A stretch of DNA of 64,000 bases, taken from assembly GCF_029784165.1 (NCBI RefSeq), contig NC_073696.1, positions 172,970,912-173,034,911 of the forward strand. Reading direction: 5' to 3'. The DNA is from Wyeomyia smithii (taxonomy: Eukaryota > Arthropoda > Insecta > Diptera > Culicidae). The notes beneath the pieces were generated by a model that made no database searches, was not told the DNA's origin, and saw nothing but the letters and a program-made list of their open reading frames with translations. Positions 1-8,916 of this stretch are shown here, piece after piece. How positions within the stretch are numbered: position 1 is the stretch's first letter; every line of letters begins with the position of its first letter. Made by a program: the position numbers and the translations under genes.

Positions 1-19
1 TTTCAAGGGCTAGCCACAT

Positions 20-625
20 CCCTGTCACGACTCACGCACGTCATCCCCATATATTTTGCTTGAAGCCGTTTTACTCTGGCTCTCTGGCTCGGTTATACGT
101 CAAAAGGCTGTCAGTGCTTGCGAAACAGCCGAATAAGCTCCGTCCATGCGAGATCAACTGTTGCTGCAAGTGGCGTGTAGGAATGCAAAAAGCGAACAAC
201 GACTGTTTTGTTTTGAACGTTCTATGGATTTTGTGCAGGACATAAATGGTCATGTTTAAACATGTTTCAACCAGCTAGCTGGCATCCCGCCATGTTTCGA
301 GGACCAACATCTCAGCGTGTGTGTAAACGAGATAGCATATCACCGCCACTTTTCATATGCATAACATAGCATCTGTCAATGGGGCCCGCAAATTGCGGAT
401 CCGCAGTGATGTTAGCTCCTAACGGAGCAAAGCAAATAAGATAGAGATGCCAGCTAGCTGGTTTCAACACGTTCTGGATAGCCCTACATTCAATATAGTT
501 AGAAGCTCGAAAAAAAATCTGTACAGCAACACATGCGGCACAATGAACGGAGCTTGTGATCATTCAACATAGCGTCATCATCATCGGCGGCGGCTTCAGG
601 AAACAGTAGCCATGACATCGGTCTG
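20..625 (+). repeat. Dispersed repeat copy 1 (pairs with 61722-62160)
   Basis: About 415 bp here, excluding a nested insertion, match 61722-62160 in the same orientation with scattered substitutions. Shared landmarks include CTCCGTCCATGCGAG near 140, GATTTTGTGCAGGACA near 228, and CACATGCGGCACAATGAACG near 530. No long ORF is conserved between the copies, so this is probably a non-coding part of a transposable element. It might be 5' sequence belonging to a LINE, because copy 2 abuts one, but this is not shown. The family is not recognised. Confidence 0.8.
271..461. mobile_element. 191-bp MITE nested in the repeat
   Basis: The element has perfect 16-bp terminal inverted repeats (CCAGCTAGCTGGCATC) and is flanked by TTTCAA at 265-270 and 462-467. 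The paralogous repeat at 61960-61975 reads straight through TTTCAACACG without it, which gives the empty site. Because the ends are repetitive, the duplication could be read as 2, 4 or 6 bp. Internal sequence (AACGAGATAGCATATCACCGCC) recurs near 650 and 39670, so it belongs to a dispersed family. Confidence 0.8.
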
Positions 626-1152
626 GGGCTAACATCTCAACATATGTGTAAACGAGATAGCATATCACCGCTTCTTTTCATACATCTTTATCTTATTGCT
701 GACAATGGGCACAAATTAATTTGAGCCCAGGACATGAGTTTATTGTCATTCACTGTTACTCGGTATATCACACTAAATGTTTATTGCTGGAAACCAGCAA
801 AATTTTGCTGATATTCTACATGCTGGAAAATCAGCTATGATATCAGCAAACCTTCTCGCTGAAACGATCAGCAAATCGAAACGTCAAATTTTTGACACCA
901 TTTTGCTGAAAATCGAATCATAACCTATATTGCTCATATTCCCAAATTCCTAGACTGGAAATTAACTTATCACACATTTTCTTTATATCACAATTATTCT
1001 ACTTAAGCGCATGCAATGCTTTTTTAAATTCCGCATCCATGGTACATACGCTTATGAGCTAATTTTTATTTCTCTATAGTTTTGTTAACTTTTTACGCAC
1101 AAAATGGCAATTGTTCTGACAATTTGACGGATGGAGTTGCCAGAAATTCAGC
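626..1152. repeat. AT-rich repeat debris with GCTGAAAA/CAGCAAA motifs
   Basis: There is no credible coding sequence. TTGCTGA and TCAGCAAA words recur on both strands between 780 and 910 and again at 1485-1590, either side of the next MITE. This suggests an older inverted-repeat element split by that MITE. Sequence at 630-690 repeats part of the MITE at 271-461. Confidence 0.4.
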
Positions 1153-1485
1153 AATTGGGTTGTTTAGCTATTCACGGATTTCCGATTTTTATATTTCATT
1201 TGAAAGAGTATAATTTTCTGAACAAAACGTGATTTTTTAAATCTTCATATCATTATCCTTCGATTTTTAAATAAAGAATAAAAATTCGCTCTAAATCGCT
1301 ACAATGACAGTTAATATATGGGCGAACTGTCATTGTAGCGATTTCGAGCAGATTTCGAGCAGTTTTAAATCGTGATTTAAAAAGCGAAGGACAACGATAG
1401 AAATTTTTTTTTGAATCACGTTTTACTTATAAAATGCAGATCTTTCAGATGATATAAAAAACTGATATGGTTAAACAACCCAATT
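1153..1485. mobile_element. MITE family M1, copy 1 (~330 bp)
   Basis: The terminal inverted repeats are TTGGGTTGTTTAGC on the left and its near complement GTTAAACAACCCAA on the right. An internal palindrome (CGCTACAATGACAGTT with AACTGTCATTGTAGCG, 1298-1342) forms a hairpin. Related copies lie at about 52325-52608 and 54275-54567. It is non-coding. Confidence 0.8.
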
Positions 1486-1839
1486 ACCAGCAATTTGCTG
1501 ATTTCCGGCAAACAGAATTCTGAATGCTGACAATCAGCAAGAATATTTTAACTGATTTTTTTCAGTATTATTTTTTTGCTGAAAATTCTTTTCAGATTTT
1601 GGTGTGTAGGGATGCCAAAGGCTCGGTCGTAAATCGCGAAGTCGTTTCTTTATTCTTCCGCAGATTTGCCCTGACGCAGTGGAATAAAGAAATTCGCTAT
1701 AACATGAAAACAGCGGGTAAATATAACTCTATTTAGAGCCACATAAAAGAGCGTGTTATACATTTTGCCTCCAAAGCAGGGATACCAAATGTGCAGATTT
1801 GTCTACAAAACACAGATTTTTGGAGTCCGTGTGCAGATA

Positions 1840-2015
1840 CACTTAAGTCGCTTTTTACGCGGGGGATACATGCCGCGTAAAAAAAAACCGCGTAAATTCC
1901 GGAATCCGCGTAAAAAAAACTGCGTAAATTCCGGAATCCGCGTAAAAAACCGCGTAAATTCCGGAATCCGCGTAAAAAACCGCGTAGAAAAACCGCGTAA
2001 AAAGCGACCTCAGTG
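1840..2015. mobile_element. TA-flanked MITE with internal CCGCGTAAA tandem repeats, copy 1
   Basis: The terminal repeats are CACTTAAGTCGCTTTTTACG on the left and the complement of AAAAAGCGACCTCAGTG on the right, with TA on both sides (1838-1839, 2016-2017). The interior is a short tandem array of ~30-bp units containing CGCGTAAATTCCGGAATC. A larger copy is at 52836-53120 and a decayed one near 62640-62760. The TA duplication suggests a Tc1/mariner-type mobiliser, by inference. Confidence 0.8.
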
Positions 2016-2017
2016 TA

Positions 2018-2560
2018 TTTATTGATTTGCAGATATTTGCAGTTTTTCCACGGTATCTGCAGATTTTTGTCAGAGTCTCCTTTTATTCGCGCAGATTTTC
2101 TTTAAACGTGTGCAGATTTTTACAGACTTTTGCCCAACCCGGGGACATCGGCCTTGTTTCCTGAAGCTGCCGTGAAAGACAGTTGCGCAAGTCTCATCTA
2201 TGTTTTTGAAGGTTTGTTCACACAGCAGTGTAAGCATGACGAACGAAGCATAATATATGTTGTACAGCTCGAATCAATTTATTCATTTCTATAAAAGTTT
2301 AGCTTAACTTTGTTAATGTTTAAAGGTAGCGTTGATATACTATCTCATTTACACATACGTTGAGATGTTTATCCTTAAATCATCGCGCGATGTCAGCCGC
2401 CTGCAAGAAACACCGCCGTTCGAAATCGGCAAGATTAAACGTTGTGTACTTTCTACAAGAATGCAACGCATTCATTTTTTGTTTCATCAAGCAAAGCACT
2501 CGACGTTATGTACAATAAATACATCACCCGAAAACAACACATAATCACACTGCAGCTGAA
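2018..2560. other. Unassigned AT-rich sequence
   Basis: The GCAGATTT word recurs from 1790 to 2130 on both sides of the MITE at 1840-2015, so that MITE sits in an older GCAGATTT-rich element. A piece near 2338-2370 resembles the complement of part of the 630-690 repeat. No gene was seen. Confidence 0.35.
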
Positions 2561-2568
2561 CACCGACA

Positions 2569-3154
2569 CCCAAGTATGATGACGGTTCTACAAGGTATGC
2601 CACATTTTTATCTATCCACGCACACAAACAAATCTCGTTATGAAAATTTTCGTTTTTTGTATGGAATTCGGAACATTTTCGGAAATTTCTCGTTTTATGT
2701 TGTTTTATATTTGATTTTTTAATTGGAGAGTGAATCTCCAGTTGAAACACACTAGAAATTGATATTAATTTAGATTTAGTGTGAAAAATTGCGACAATAA
2801 GTCGAAATAAAATATATAAAAATGCTATATTTCTAATAGTTGGAGCATAATCTTAGTCATTGTCATAGCTCATGACTTTTGTTACTGTATGAAACATAAG
2901 CGACTCTATTTAGAAGCGCCATTAGACTACAATAAACAAACGAAAAGTGCAAAAAGGTGTTTATGTATTCCCCACAAATAAAACATGTTTCAACATCATT
3001 TCTATAACTTTTCAGGAAAGTATGTTTTATAAGTTTAGTTTAAAATGCAAAATCATTTCAAATTTCATACAAAATTGGAAAAAGTTCATAACGATCACTA
3101 ATACTAATGCATCGACGTGAATAGCATACCTTGTAGAACTGTCATCATACTTGG
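2569..3154. mobile_element. hAT-like non-autonomous element, 586 bp
   Basis: The ends CCAAGTATGATGAC and its complement GTCATCATACTTGG continue inward as near-perfect ~31-bp inverted repeats (to CTACAAGGTATGC). The 8-bp sequence CACCGACA flanks both sides at 2561-2568 and 3155-3162, the length expected for a hAT-type insertion. There is no ORF of note inside. Confidence 0.8.
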
Positions 3155-3162
3155 CACCGACA

Positions 3163-3638
3163 CTGTATGCGCGTATGAACACTGCTTTTTCCCGTGTTTC
3201 GATGAATCAGCTGTCAAATTGCATGTGAAATTGATCCAGTGATCCAGCTAATGCTGGCTTCCTGGCTTCACTTCCCGATAAAAAATTTTGACAGATAGTA
3301 TTATACGCATGTATCAACTAAATCGGATGTTTGTGCAATCGACATATTGATCAGTTAATTTCGTCAAACCACGTATGTTGACTATTTTTGTCACCTGATT
3401 TCTTGGATAATTAAATCAGTTCTCGTAAGATGCGAATTTAATCTGTTATAAGATCGCTTTATTATATAAAGTAAAATCGGATGATATTTCTTATGCTGAT
3501 TAGTAAGCAAACGAAATAGGATTTCGTAGTATTTTTCAAATTGGTTCCGGGAGTAGAAGCAGCACAAGATTTTTCGTCGGATAATTCTATATATTTCAGG
3601 TAAGTAAAACACATTCTTGAGTATTTTACAATTTCTCA
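3163..3638. other. Unassigned AT-rich sequence
   Basis: I see no conserved coding potential, tRNA or obvious repeat pairing in this stretch. Confidence 0.3.
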
Positions 3639-3646
3639 CAGTTGCA

Positions 3647-3812
3647 TAGCGAACCTATACATTAGAGAAATGTCAAGACACTCACCGTTAAGGCAACTGT
3701 CAACATCAAAACGGGCGAGCTGTATAAATTTGCATTGCCGTTATCCGTTTTGATGTTGACAGTTGCCTTAACGGTGAGTGTCTTGTCATTTCTCTAATGT
3801 ATAGGTTCGCTA
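3647..3812 (+). mobile_element. 166-bp foldback MITE, copy 1
   Basis: The element is an almost perfect palindrome: ~65-bp arms starting TAGCGAACCTATACATTAG around a ~34-bp asymmetric loop. It is flanked by an 8-bp duplication CAGTTGCA (3639-3646 and 3813-3820), consistent with hAT-superfamily mobilisation. It has no coding capacity. Confidence 0.92.
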
Positions 3813-3942
3813 CAGTTGCATGAATCGTTTATGTGACTTCTTCAATCATTCACAGATGATAGCAACTGTTTTTAACTTTCAGACAAATTTCCTGTTGCAC
3901 TTCTACATTTCGAAAAAGATTTATTTTGTCTTTCATCTCAGG

Positions 3943-4108
3943 TAGCGAACCTATACATTAGAGAAATGACAAGACACTCACCGTTAAGGCAACTGTCAAC
4001 ATCAAAACGGATAACGGCAATGCAAATTTATACAGCTCGCCCGTTTTGATGTTGACAGTTGCCTTAACGGTGAGTGTCTTGACATTTCTCTAATGTATAG
4101 GTTCGCTA
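3943..4108 (-). mobile_element. 166-bp foldback MITE, copy 2, opposite orientation
   Basis: It has the same length and near-identical arms as the copy at 3647-3812, but the loop is the exact reverse complement. It has its own, different 8-bp duplication ATCTCAGG (3935-3942 and 4109-4116). The two copies are therefore separate insertions 130 bp apart, not a tandem duplication. Confidence 0.92.
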
Positions 4109-4146
4109 ATCTCAGGTAAGAGAATTTATTTTATAATGATAATGAG

Positions 4147-4320
4147 TAAGACAGGGCTGCAAGTTGGTCACTTTTTAGTGACTTGGTCACTTTTTTTAAG
4201 CTGGTCACTCAAAAGTCACTTTTTTCATCAAAAAGTCAAAAAAAGTTACTTTTTTCCGAAAAATAGTCACTTAAGTCACTATTTTACCAACTTGACCAGC
4301 CCTCCTCAGCCCTGTTTTTT
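4147..4320. repeat. GGTCACTTTTT-rich element, copy 1
   Basis: The words TTGGTCACTTTTT and AAGTCACTTTTTTC recur between CAGGGCTG (4152) and CAGCCCTG (4307-4314), complementary ends typical of hAT-like TIRs. A similar array ending in CAGCCCTGG is at 17290-17436. More decayed relatives occur at 22840-22970 and 33010-33370. Confidence 0.6.
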
Positions 4321-4840
4321 TGAATAAAATTTTGGATGCCAAATATCTCAGATATGCATGATACGTCGAGATCTGTTCTCTCAAAAAAAAAATTTTTTTC
4401 AGGAATAACCGACTTTCTGGTAATAAGAGGAAATTTTCGAAACGGGAGAGTGAATTGAATTTGACATATAAGATTTGAATGCAATTCCTTATACGGCCAA
4501 ATACCGATCGCCAATAGTGTTGCTTTGCAAAACTTAAAGTTTGATAAGTCGCAAGCAAGGTTTCGCTACCATTTTTATTCTAGCCTGTGTCTCTGGAAGG
4601 GTACTTACCCCACGGTTCCCCTCGGTAAATCCGGAACAACGGAAAATTTCGAAATGTCTTCTACTGTCCTAAAAACTATGATAAATTTGTGATCTTTTGA
4701 AAAAGGTTCGATCAAAACCGGTTCAAATCTCGTGGAATGGCAGGTAAAAGAATTTTCATTTTTTCGGCTGCGGAGTACGCAAGTGTTAAAGTGCTCGACA
4801 TCGGAACGAAAAGTTAGGTCTGGATTTTGTTGTTGTCTGG
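4321..4840. other. Unassigned sequence
   Basis: I find no convincing gene or repeat partner within the window for this ~500-bp stretch. Confidence 0.3.
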
Positions 4841-4847
4841 TCAGGTC

Positions 4848-5022
4848 GAGGATCTTTTCGAGCTGGAAATTTTCTCAACTCAGCACTGGGCACGGTGTAT
4901 CGTTGTACTTATCCTACAACATGCAAAATATTGCAAAAACAATATCGATAACGAATTCTCTCAACTCATAATCTAGTTGATCGAGACGGCATTAGCCCTC
5001 TAGGCTAGCGTGCGATATTGTT
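4848..5022 (+). mobile_element. SINE family S1, 5'-truncated copy
   Basis: Sequence from GTCGAGGATCTTTTCGAGCTG through GCGTGCGATATTGTTT matches the tRNA-unrelated body and tail of the SINE at 7684-7930. The tRNA-like head is missing, so this copy lacks an internal pol III promoter. Confidence 0.85.
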
Positions 5023-5385
5023 TATTGTTCTGTTGCGGTCCGTTTAGGGTGCAGTTCGTTTGGTTTCGTTCCGGTTCGGCTCCAAGTCCGGTACGGTCTA
5101 TAATTTGGGAACGAATGTTGCCAATGATTTCAATAAAACGTTATTTTAGTTTATTTAGAAACTGTTTGATTCAAAAAGAACAATTCAAAACAAGTTTTAC
5201 TATTTATAACTATTTTTAATTTGATGTATTTTTTTATTAAACAAATTGAGGACTAAATAGTGACACACAAGGCTGACTTAACAGTTTTCCTAACGAATGA
5301 AATATTTATCGAATTCTAACTCTGCTTCAGGGGTTGCGATGTTTAGTGTTGAGAAAACATCATTTGTGATTGGACACTAGGGAGT
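5023..5385. other. Unassigned sequence
   Basis: There is no recognised coding region. It is AT-rich and lies between a SINE fragment and the dispersed repeat D1. Confidence 0.3.
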
Positions 5386-5950
5386 CCCAAAAAAAATCGA
5401 TGTTGAAAAATTCAAGATGCTCAGCCCTAAATTGAAAGGTGATGTTATTTATAGCATTTTTGTAGTACATTTCGACTTTCTAAAAAATTGTTTTCAGGTT
5501 ACCCAAACGTGATTTATGAAAAAATGACTTTTTTAAGCTACAAACCCACTTTTTTGCACTTTTTTCAATTCTGTTCGATTCCTACCTTTTTTCGTACATT
5601 TTTTTTATTTTTGTGGGGTTGTTTTTGAATATTTTGCCTGATTTGGTTCAGCATTGTATTCAGTTTTTTGACTCCCAGAGCCCATTAAACATCACAAAAA
5701 AATTAATTTTTCTAATATTTTTTTAGATAAAATCCTTCAAAACACAAATAAAAAAAATTTGAGCAAGAACTGAAATTTTCATTGCAGAGCGGGATTCACC
5801 ACGAAAATTTACACGAAAAAAGATCCTTGATATCTTATCGGGGAGCTGGAATATTGGCATTTTTCTATGTGATGGAAAACTATGCATTTTAACAAACATG
5901 TTAAATAACTGTTTTATTTTGGGAGATAAAAAATAATAATGTTCGGTAAA
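5386..5950 (-). repeat. Dispersed repeat D1, copy in - orientation
   Basis: This ~550-bp segment is the imperfect reverse complement of 9080-9630. Shared landmarks are AAATCGATGTTGAAAAA, CCAAACGTGATTTATGAAAAA, TGTGGGGTTGTTTTTGAATA and GATATCTTATCGGGG. The copies differ by many small changes and neither keeps a long shared ORF. The family is unidentified. Confidence 0.8.
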
Positions 5951-6306
5951 CAAATGCATTTTTTGATGGCTGATAACTTAGTAGAAGGTTTCAAAATTTG
6001 GAAAAATCTGCGAAAAAAGTTAGAACGAAAATTATAATTTTTCGTGCCTTCTAATGGAAAACTTAATGTGCTCGTAATATGTAAGAGATAGAAACATAAT
6101 GTCTTCGGTAAAGTTTCTTGTTTTAAGATAACTTAAAACTTTGTCGAAGACACCTTGCGTCTATCTTATTCTGATTAAAAAGTAAATTTTTGCCTTTCTC
6201 CTAGAAAGGTATAGCAATCACTTGCAAAACCGAAGATATAAAAGTGCTCCAAAGGACCGAATGGCATATATCACTCGACTCAGCTCGACGAGCTGAGCAT
6301 TTTCTG

Positions 6307-6349
6307 TATGTGTGTGTGTATGTGTGTGTGTGTGTGTGTGTGTATGTGC
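6307..6349. repeat. (GT)n microsatellite
   Basis: An interrupted GT/TATG dinucleotide tract. It occupies the same place in the left arm as the (AC)n tract at 15209-15259 in the right arm, so it predates the split of the two copies. Confidence 0.95.
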
Positions 6350-7303
6350 AGAATTTTATTCTCACTCACTTTTCTCAGAGATGGCTGGACCGATTTTCAT
6401 GAAATTAATTGCAATTGAAAGGTCTTGTTGTCCCATAAGACCCTATTCAATTTTATTGTAATCGGATTCATAGTTTAGAGGTTATGTATCAAAATGTAAA
6501 AATCATGAAACATCATTATCTCTAAAACCACACAACCGATTTGAACAAAATTGGTTTCAAATGAACGGGCTCCCTGAAAAACCCTTAACTTTTGAATTTT
6601 ATAAAGATTGAACTTGTGGTTCAAAAGTTACGAAAAGAAACGTGTTCTGAAGACTGTTTAATCTCACTCATGTTTCTCAGAGATGGCTGTACCGATTTTC
6701 ATAAAATTAGTGTCAAATGGAAGGTCTTGTTGCCCCATAAGACCCTATTGATTTGTTTTGCAATCGGAATATTACTTTGACTGTTATGTTTAAAAATGTG
6801 AAATCCAGCTATGAAAAGGAACATATTCCGACGACTACTTGGACTCACTCACTTCTCTCAGAGATGGCTGAACCGATTTCCACAAAATTAGTGTCAATTG
6901 ATAAGTATAGCTGCCTCATAACACCCTATTGAATTTTACTGTAATCGAACTGTAACTTCGTCTGTAATGTACCGAAATGTGAAAATCACGAAACTTCATT
7001 ATCTCAGAAACTACACAACCGAATTGATCAACATTATTATCAGACAAGTGGACTAGTTAAGCGTTAACTGATGAATTATGATTGAACACGTGGTTTCAAA
7101 GTTTGGCTGCCCTATACGTTCCCATTTCATTTGATTATAATCGAACTTAAGTAATCGTTATGAAATTGTTAATAAAACAACGTAAGTCTCTTAAATCTAG
7201 AAAATCTATAACGAGCGTCTTAGCAGAGTGATTGAGTTCAATCAAAGAAATAGTTATCGGTTTCCGTTATACTCTACTAAATTTTTTGGAAATAAATATT
7301 GAA

Positions 7304-7362
7304 ATTCAGTCCGCAAATATATATTTCGACTGTGACGTACAGTCTTCCTCAGTGCTTATGTG
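7304..7362 (-). ncRNA. Hammerhead ribozyme-like motif (PLE terminal repeat)
   Basis: On the - strand the core CTGAGGA (complement of 7346-7352) is followed by a 6-bp stem II (GACTGT/ACAGTC, 5-nt loop), then GAAA (complement of 7324-7327), an AT-only short stem III and a GCA/TGC start of stem I. This matches the CUGANGA...GAAA hammerhead layout reported for Penelope-like elements. Cleavage is not demonstrated. Confidence 0.7.
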
Positions 7363-7413
7363 GCACTGAGGAAGACTGTACGTCACAGTCGAAATATATA
7401 TTTGCGGACTGAA
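7358..7413 (+). ncRNA. Hammerhead ribozyme-like motif, opposed copy
   Basis: The mirror copy on the + strand has CTGAGGA at 7366-7372, stem II GACTGT/ACAGTC, and GAAA at 7391-7394, followed by the AT-rich stem III. The two ribozyme motifs face away from a common centre, so transcripts of either strand would carry one sense and one antisense copy. Confidence 0.7.
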
Positions 7414-7683
7414 TTTCAATATATATTTCCAAAAAATTTAGTAGAGTATAACGGAAACCGATAACTATTTCTTTGATTGATGTAAGTCTATTATCTCAAA
7501 GATTACATGACTTATTTGAACATAACTAGTGTCATACGAACGAGTCATCTCTCAAACTTAAAAATATTAAATTTCATAACAATTTGTTATGTGGCTCAAA
7601 AGTTTCGGAAAGAAAAGAAATTCAAAGACTATTTAAAACGATACCTGCTTTGATCGATATTTGTGACCTCAATATAATTTAAA

Positions 7684-7930
7684 GTGGTCCCCGTGGTTCT
7701 GTGGTTAGCGATGTCGGTCGGCTAGCTCTCCCACACGGTTGTGATATCGGGTTCGATTCCCGATCATGTCGAGGATCTTTTCGAGCTGAAAATTTTCTCG
7801 ACTCAGCACTGGGGCACGGTGTATCGTTGTACTTATCCTACACATGCATAATGTGCCGAAAACAATATCGATAACGAATTCTCTCAACTAATCTCAACTA
7901 GCCCCCAGGCTAGCGTGCGATATTGTTTTT
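7684..7930 (+). mobile_element. SINE family S1, full-length copy
   Basis: The tRNA-like head contains a B box GGTTCGATTCC and an A-box-like TTAGCGATGTCGG region. It is followed by a ~150-bp tRNA-unrelated body ending GCGTGCGATATTGTTTTT. The 12-bp duplication ATATAATTTAAA flanks it (7672-7683, 7931-7942). The right arm of the giant inverted repeat (14170-14190) carries the unfilled site. It is comparable in kind to Feilai-type SINEs of Aedes, but family identity is unverified. Confidence 0.9.
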
Positions 7931-8119
7931 ATATAATTTAAATGTGGTATCGTACTATTTGAACGTTCCAAATTCGTTGATTCCTTGCGATGTGTTTAAA
8001 GTCTGCAAATGCACGGAGAATCGGCCATAGGATATGATCAAAGTCAAATAACAAATCGTTTGAAATGATTGGTCTTATCGAAATGACAACATTCTCGACT
8101 TTTGGCTTCTGTACATCGC

Positions 8120-8400
8120 CTTAATTCTGAATATATTCATATTGGGTGGTATTCGGTCATTTTCAGCAGATTTTCTGACATTAATCTGACACCGGAAATA
8201 CTCATATTGGGAGGTATTTAGTTATTTTGGTTATTTTCCAGAAACTAAAAGTGGTCGTCTTTAAATTCAAAATGGTGTCCAGGGTCAATGTTTGGTTTCT
8301 ATGCAACATCTCGATATCCATATTGAGTATTATTTGGTCATTTTCGACTGTTTTCTAGAAGTTGCCAAAAAGCAATTCAAAATGGTGCCTGATTCACCTG
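8120..8400. repeat. Minisatellite (~125-bp unit), short left-arm array
   Basis: About two diverged units carrying the hallmark words CATATTGGGTGGTATTCGGTCATTTTC and AAATTCAAAATGG. This is the complement of the units expanded at 11690-13720. The arms thus differ mainly by array length here. Confidence 0.65.
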
Positions 8401-8700
8401 CCAAATTTGGTTCCATTCAGTTGGTTAGTTCTCAGGATGTGCAGAAATCTGTGTTTCATTTGTATGGCATCCTTCCCTTCCAAAAGAAGGAGGGGTGTCA
8501 AAACATTATGAACATATTTTTTACCACTGAAAACATTTACCTGCCAAAATTGGTTCCATTTAGTTGATTAGTTTTCGAGATGGGCAGAAATTTGTGTTTC
8601 ATTTGTATGGGACCCCTCCCTTCCAGAAGAGGGAGGGGTCTCAAACTATCATAGGAACCTTTATCGGCACCAAAAACCCCTACATACAAAGTTTCACGCC
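8400..8700. repeat. Degenerate tandem repeat with GGGAGGGGTC hairpins
   Basis: Repeats of ~150 bp share TTGTGTTTCATTTGTATGG, a CCCTCCCTTCCAGAAGAGGGAGGG hairpin region and TTGGTTCCATT. The matching right-arm block is 11060-11690 with more copies. Confidence 0.7.
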
Positions 8701-8916
8701 GATCGGTTCGGTAGTTTTCGAGCCTATATGGATCAGACAGACAGACAGACCGGACTGAATTTGTATATGTATAGATTATAACATCAATTTTTAGAACCCC
8801 TAAAGTGAATATACATTTATTGGATTGAAGCGTTCATGTAAATCTATTTTTCCAAATAATAAGTTTGAATGAGAAATGCTGGGTCTGACCGCTAGGTGGA
8901 TTAATTTAGGTTTTTA

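Larger units (their letters stand above)
7190..7481. mobile_element. PLE-derived foldback: two terminal repeats head-to-head
   Basis: Two ~165- and ~120-bp copies of the Penelope-like element terminal repeat meet head-to-head at about 7362. An 8-bp duplication GTAAGTCT flanks the unit (7182-7189, 7482-7489). The opposite arm of the giant inverted repeat (near 14370) has no insertion at this point, so it arrived after the arms formed. It has no RT or endonuclease coding sequence and must have been mobilised in trans. Confidence 0.88.
6193..8916 (+). repeat. Left arm of ~9.2-kb imperfect inverted repeat
   Basis: The outer end (TTTGCCTTTCTCCTAGAAAG) matches the complement of 15340-15376. The inner end (GACCGCTAGGTGGATTAATT, near 8888) matches the complement of about 10913-10935. 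Collinear landmarks between the arms are GTGAGTGAG/CTCACTCAC blocks, the CAGCTCGACGAGCTGAG palindrome, TCAAACGATTTGTTATTTGAC and the GGGAGGGGTC motifs. The arm carries a (GT)n tract, a SINE and a PLE-derived foldback absent from the other arm. It has no coding capacity. A third partial copy starts near 62870 and runs past the window end. Confidence 0.85.

Noticed and set aside
60..245. 61-aa frame and its antisense partner near the window start
   Set aside because: They lie in a dispersed repeat; the same frames recur with changes at 61.7-62 kb and show no domain.
3639..4116. CRISPR-like or tandem duplication of 166 bp
   Set aside because: The units are inverted, each with its own different 8-bp duplication, so they are separate transposon insertions.
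7720..7775. tRNA gene (GGTTCGATTCC B box)
   Set aside because: The tRNA-like head belongs to SINE S1. It recurs at 37 and 54.7 kb with the same tRNA-unrelated body, and is not a folding functional tRNA.
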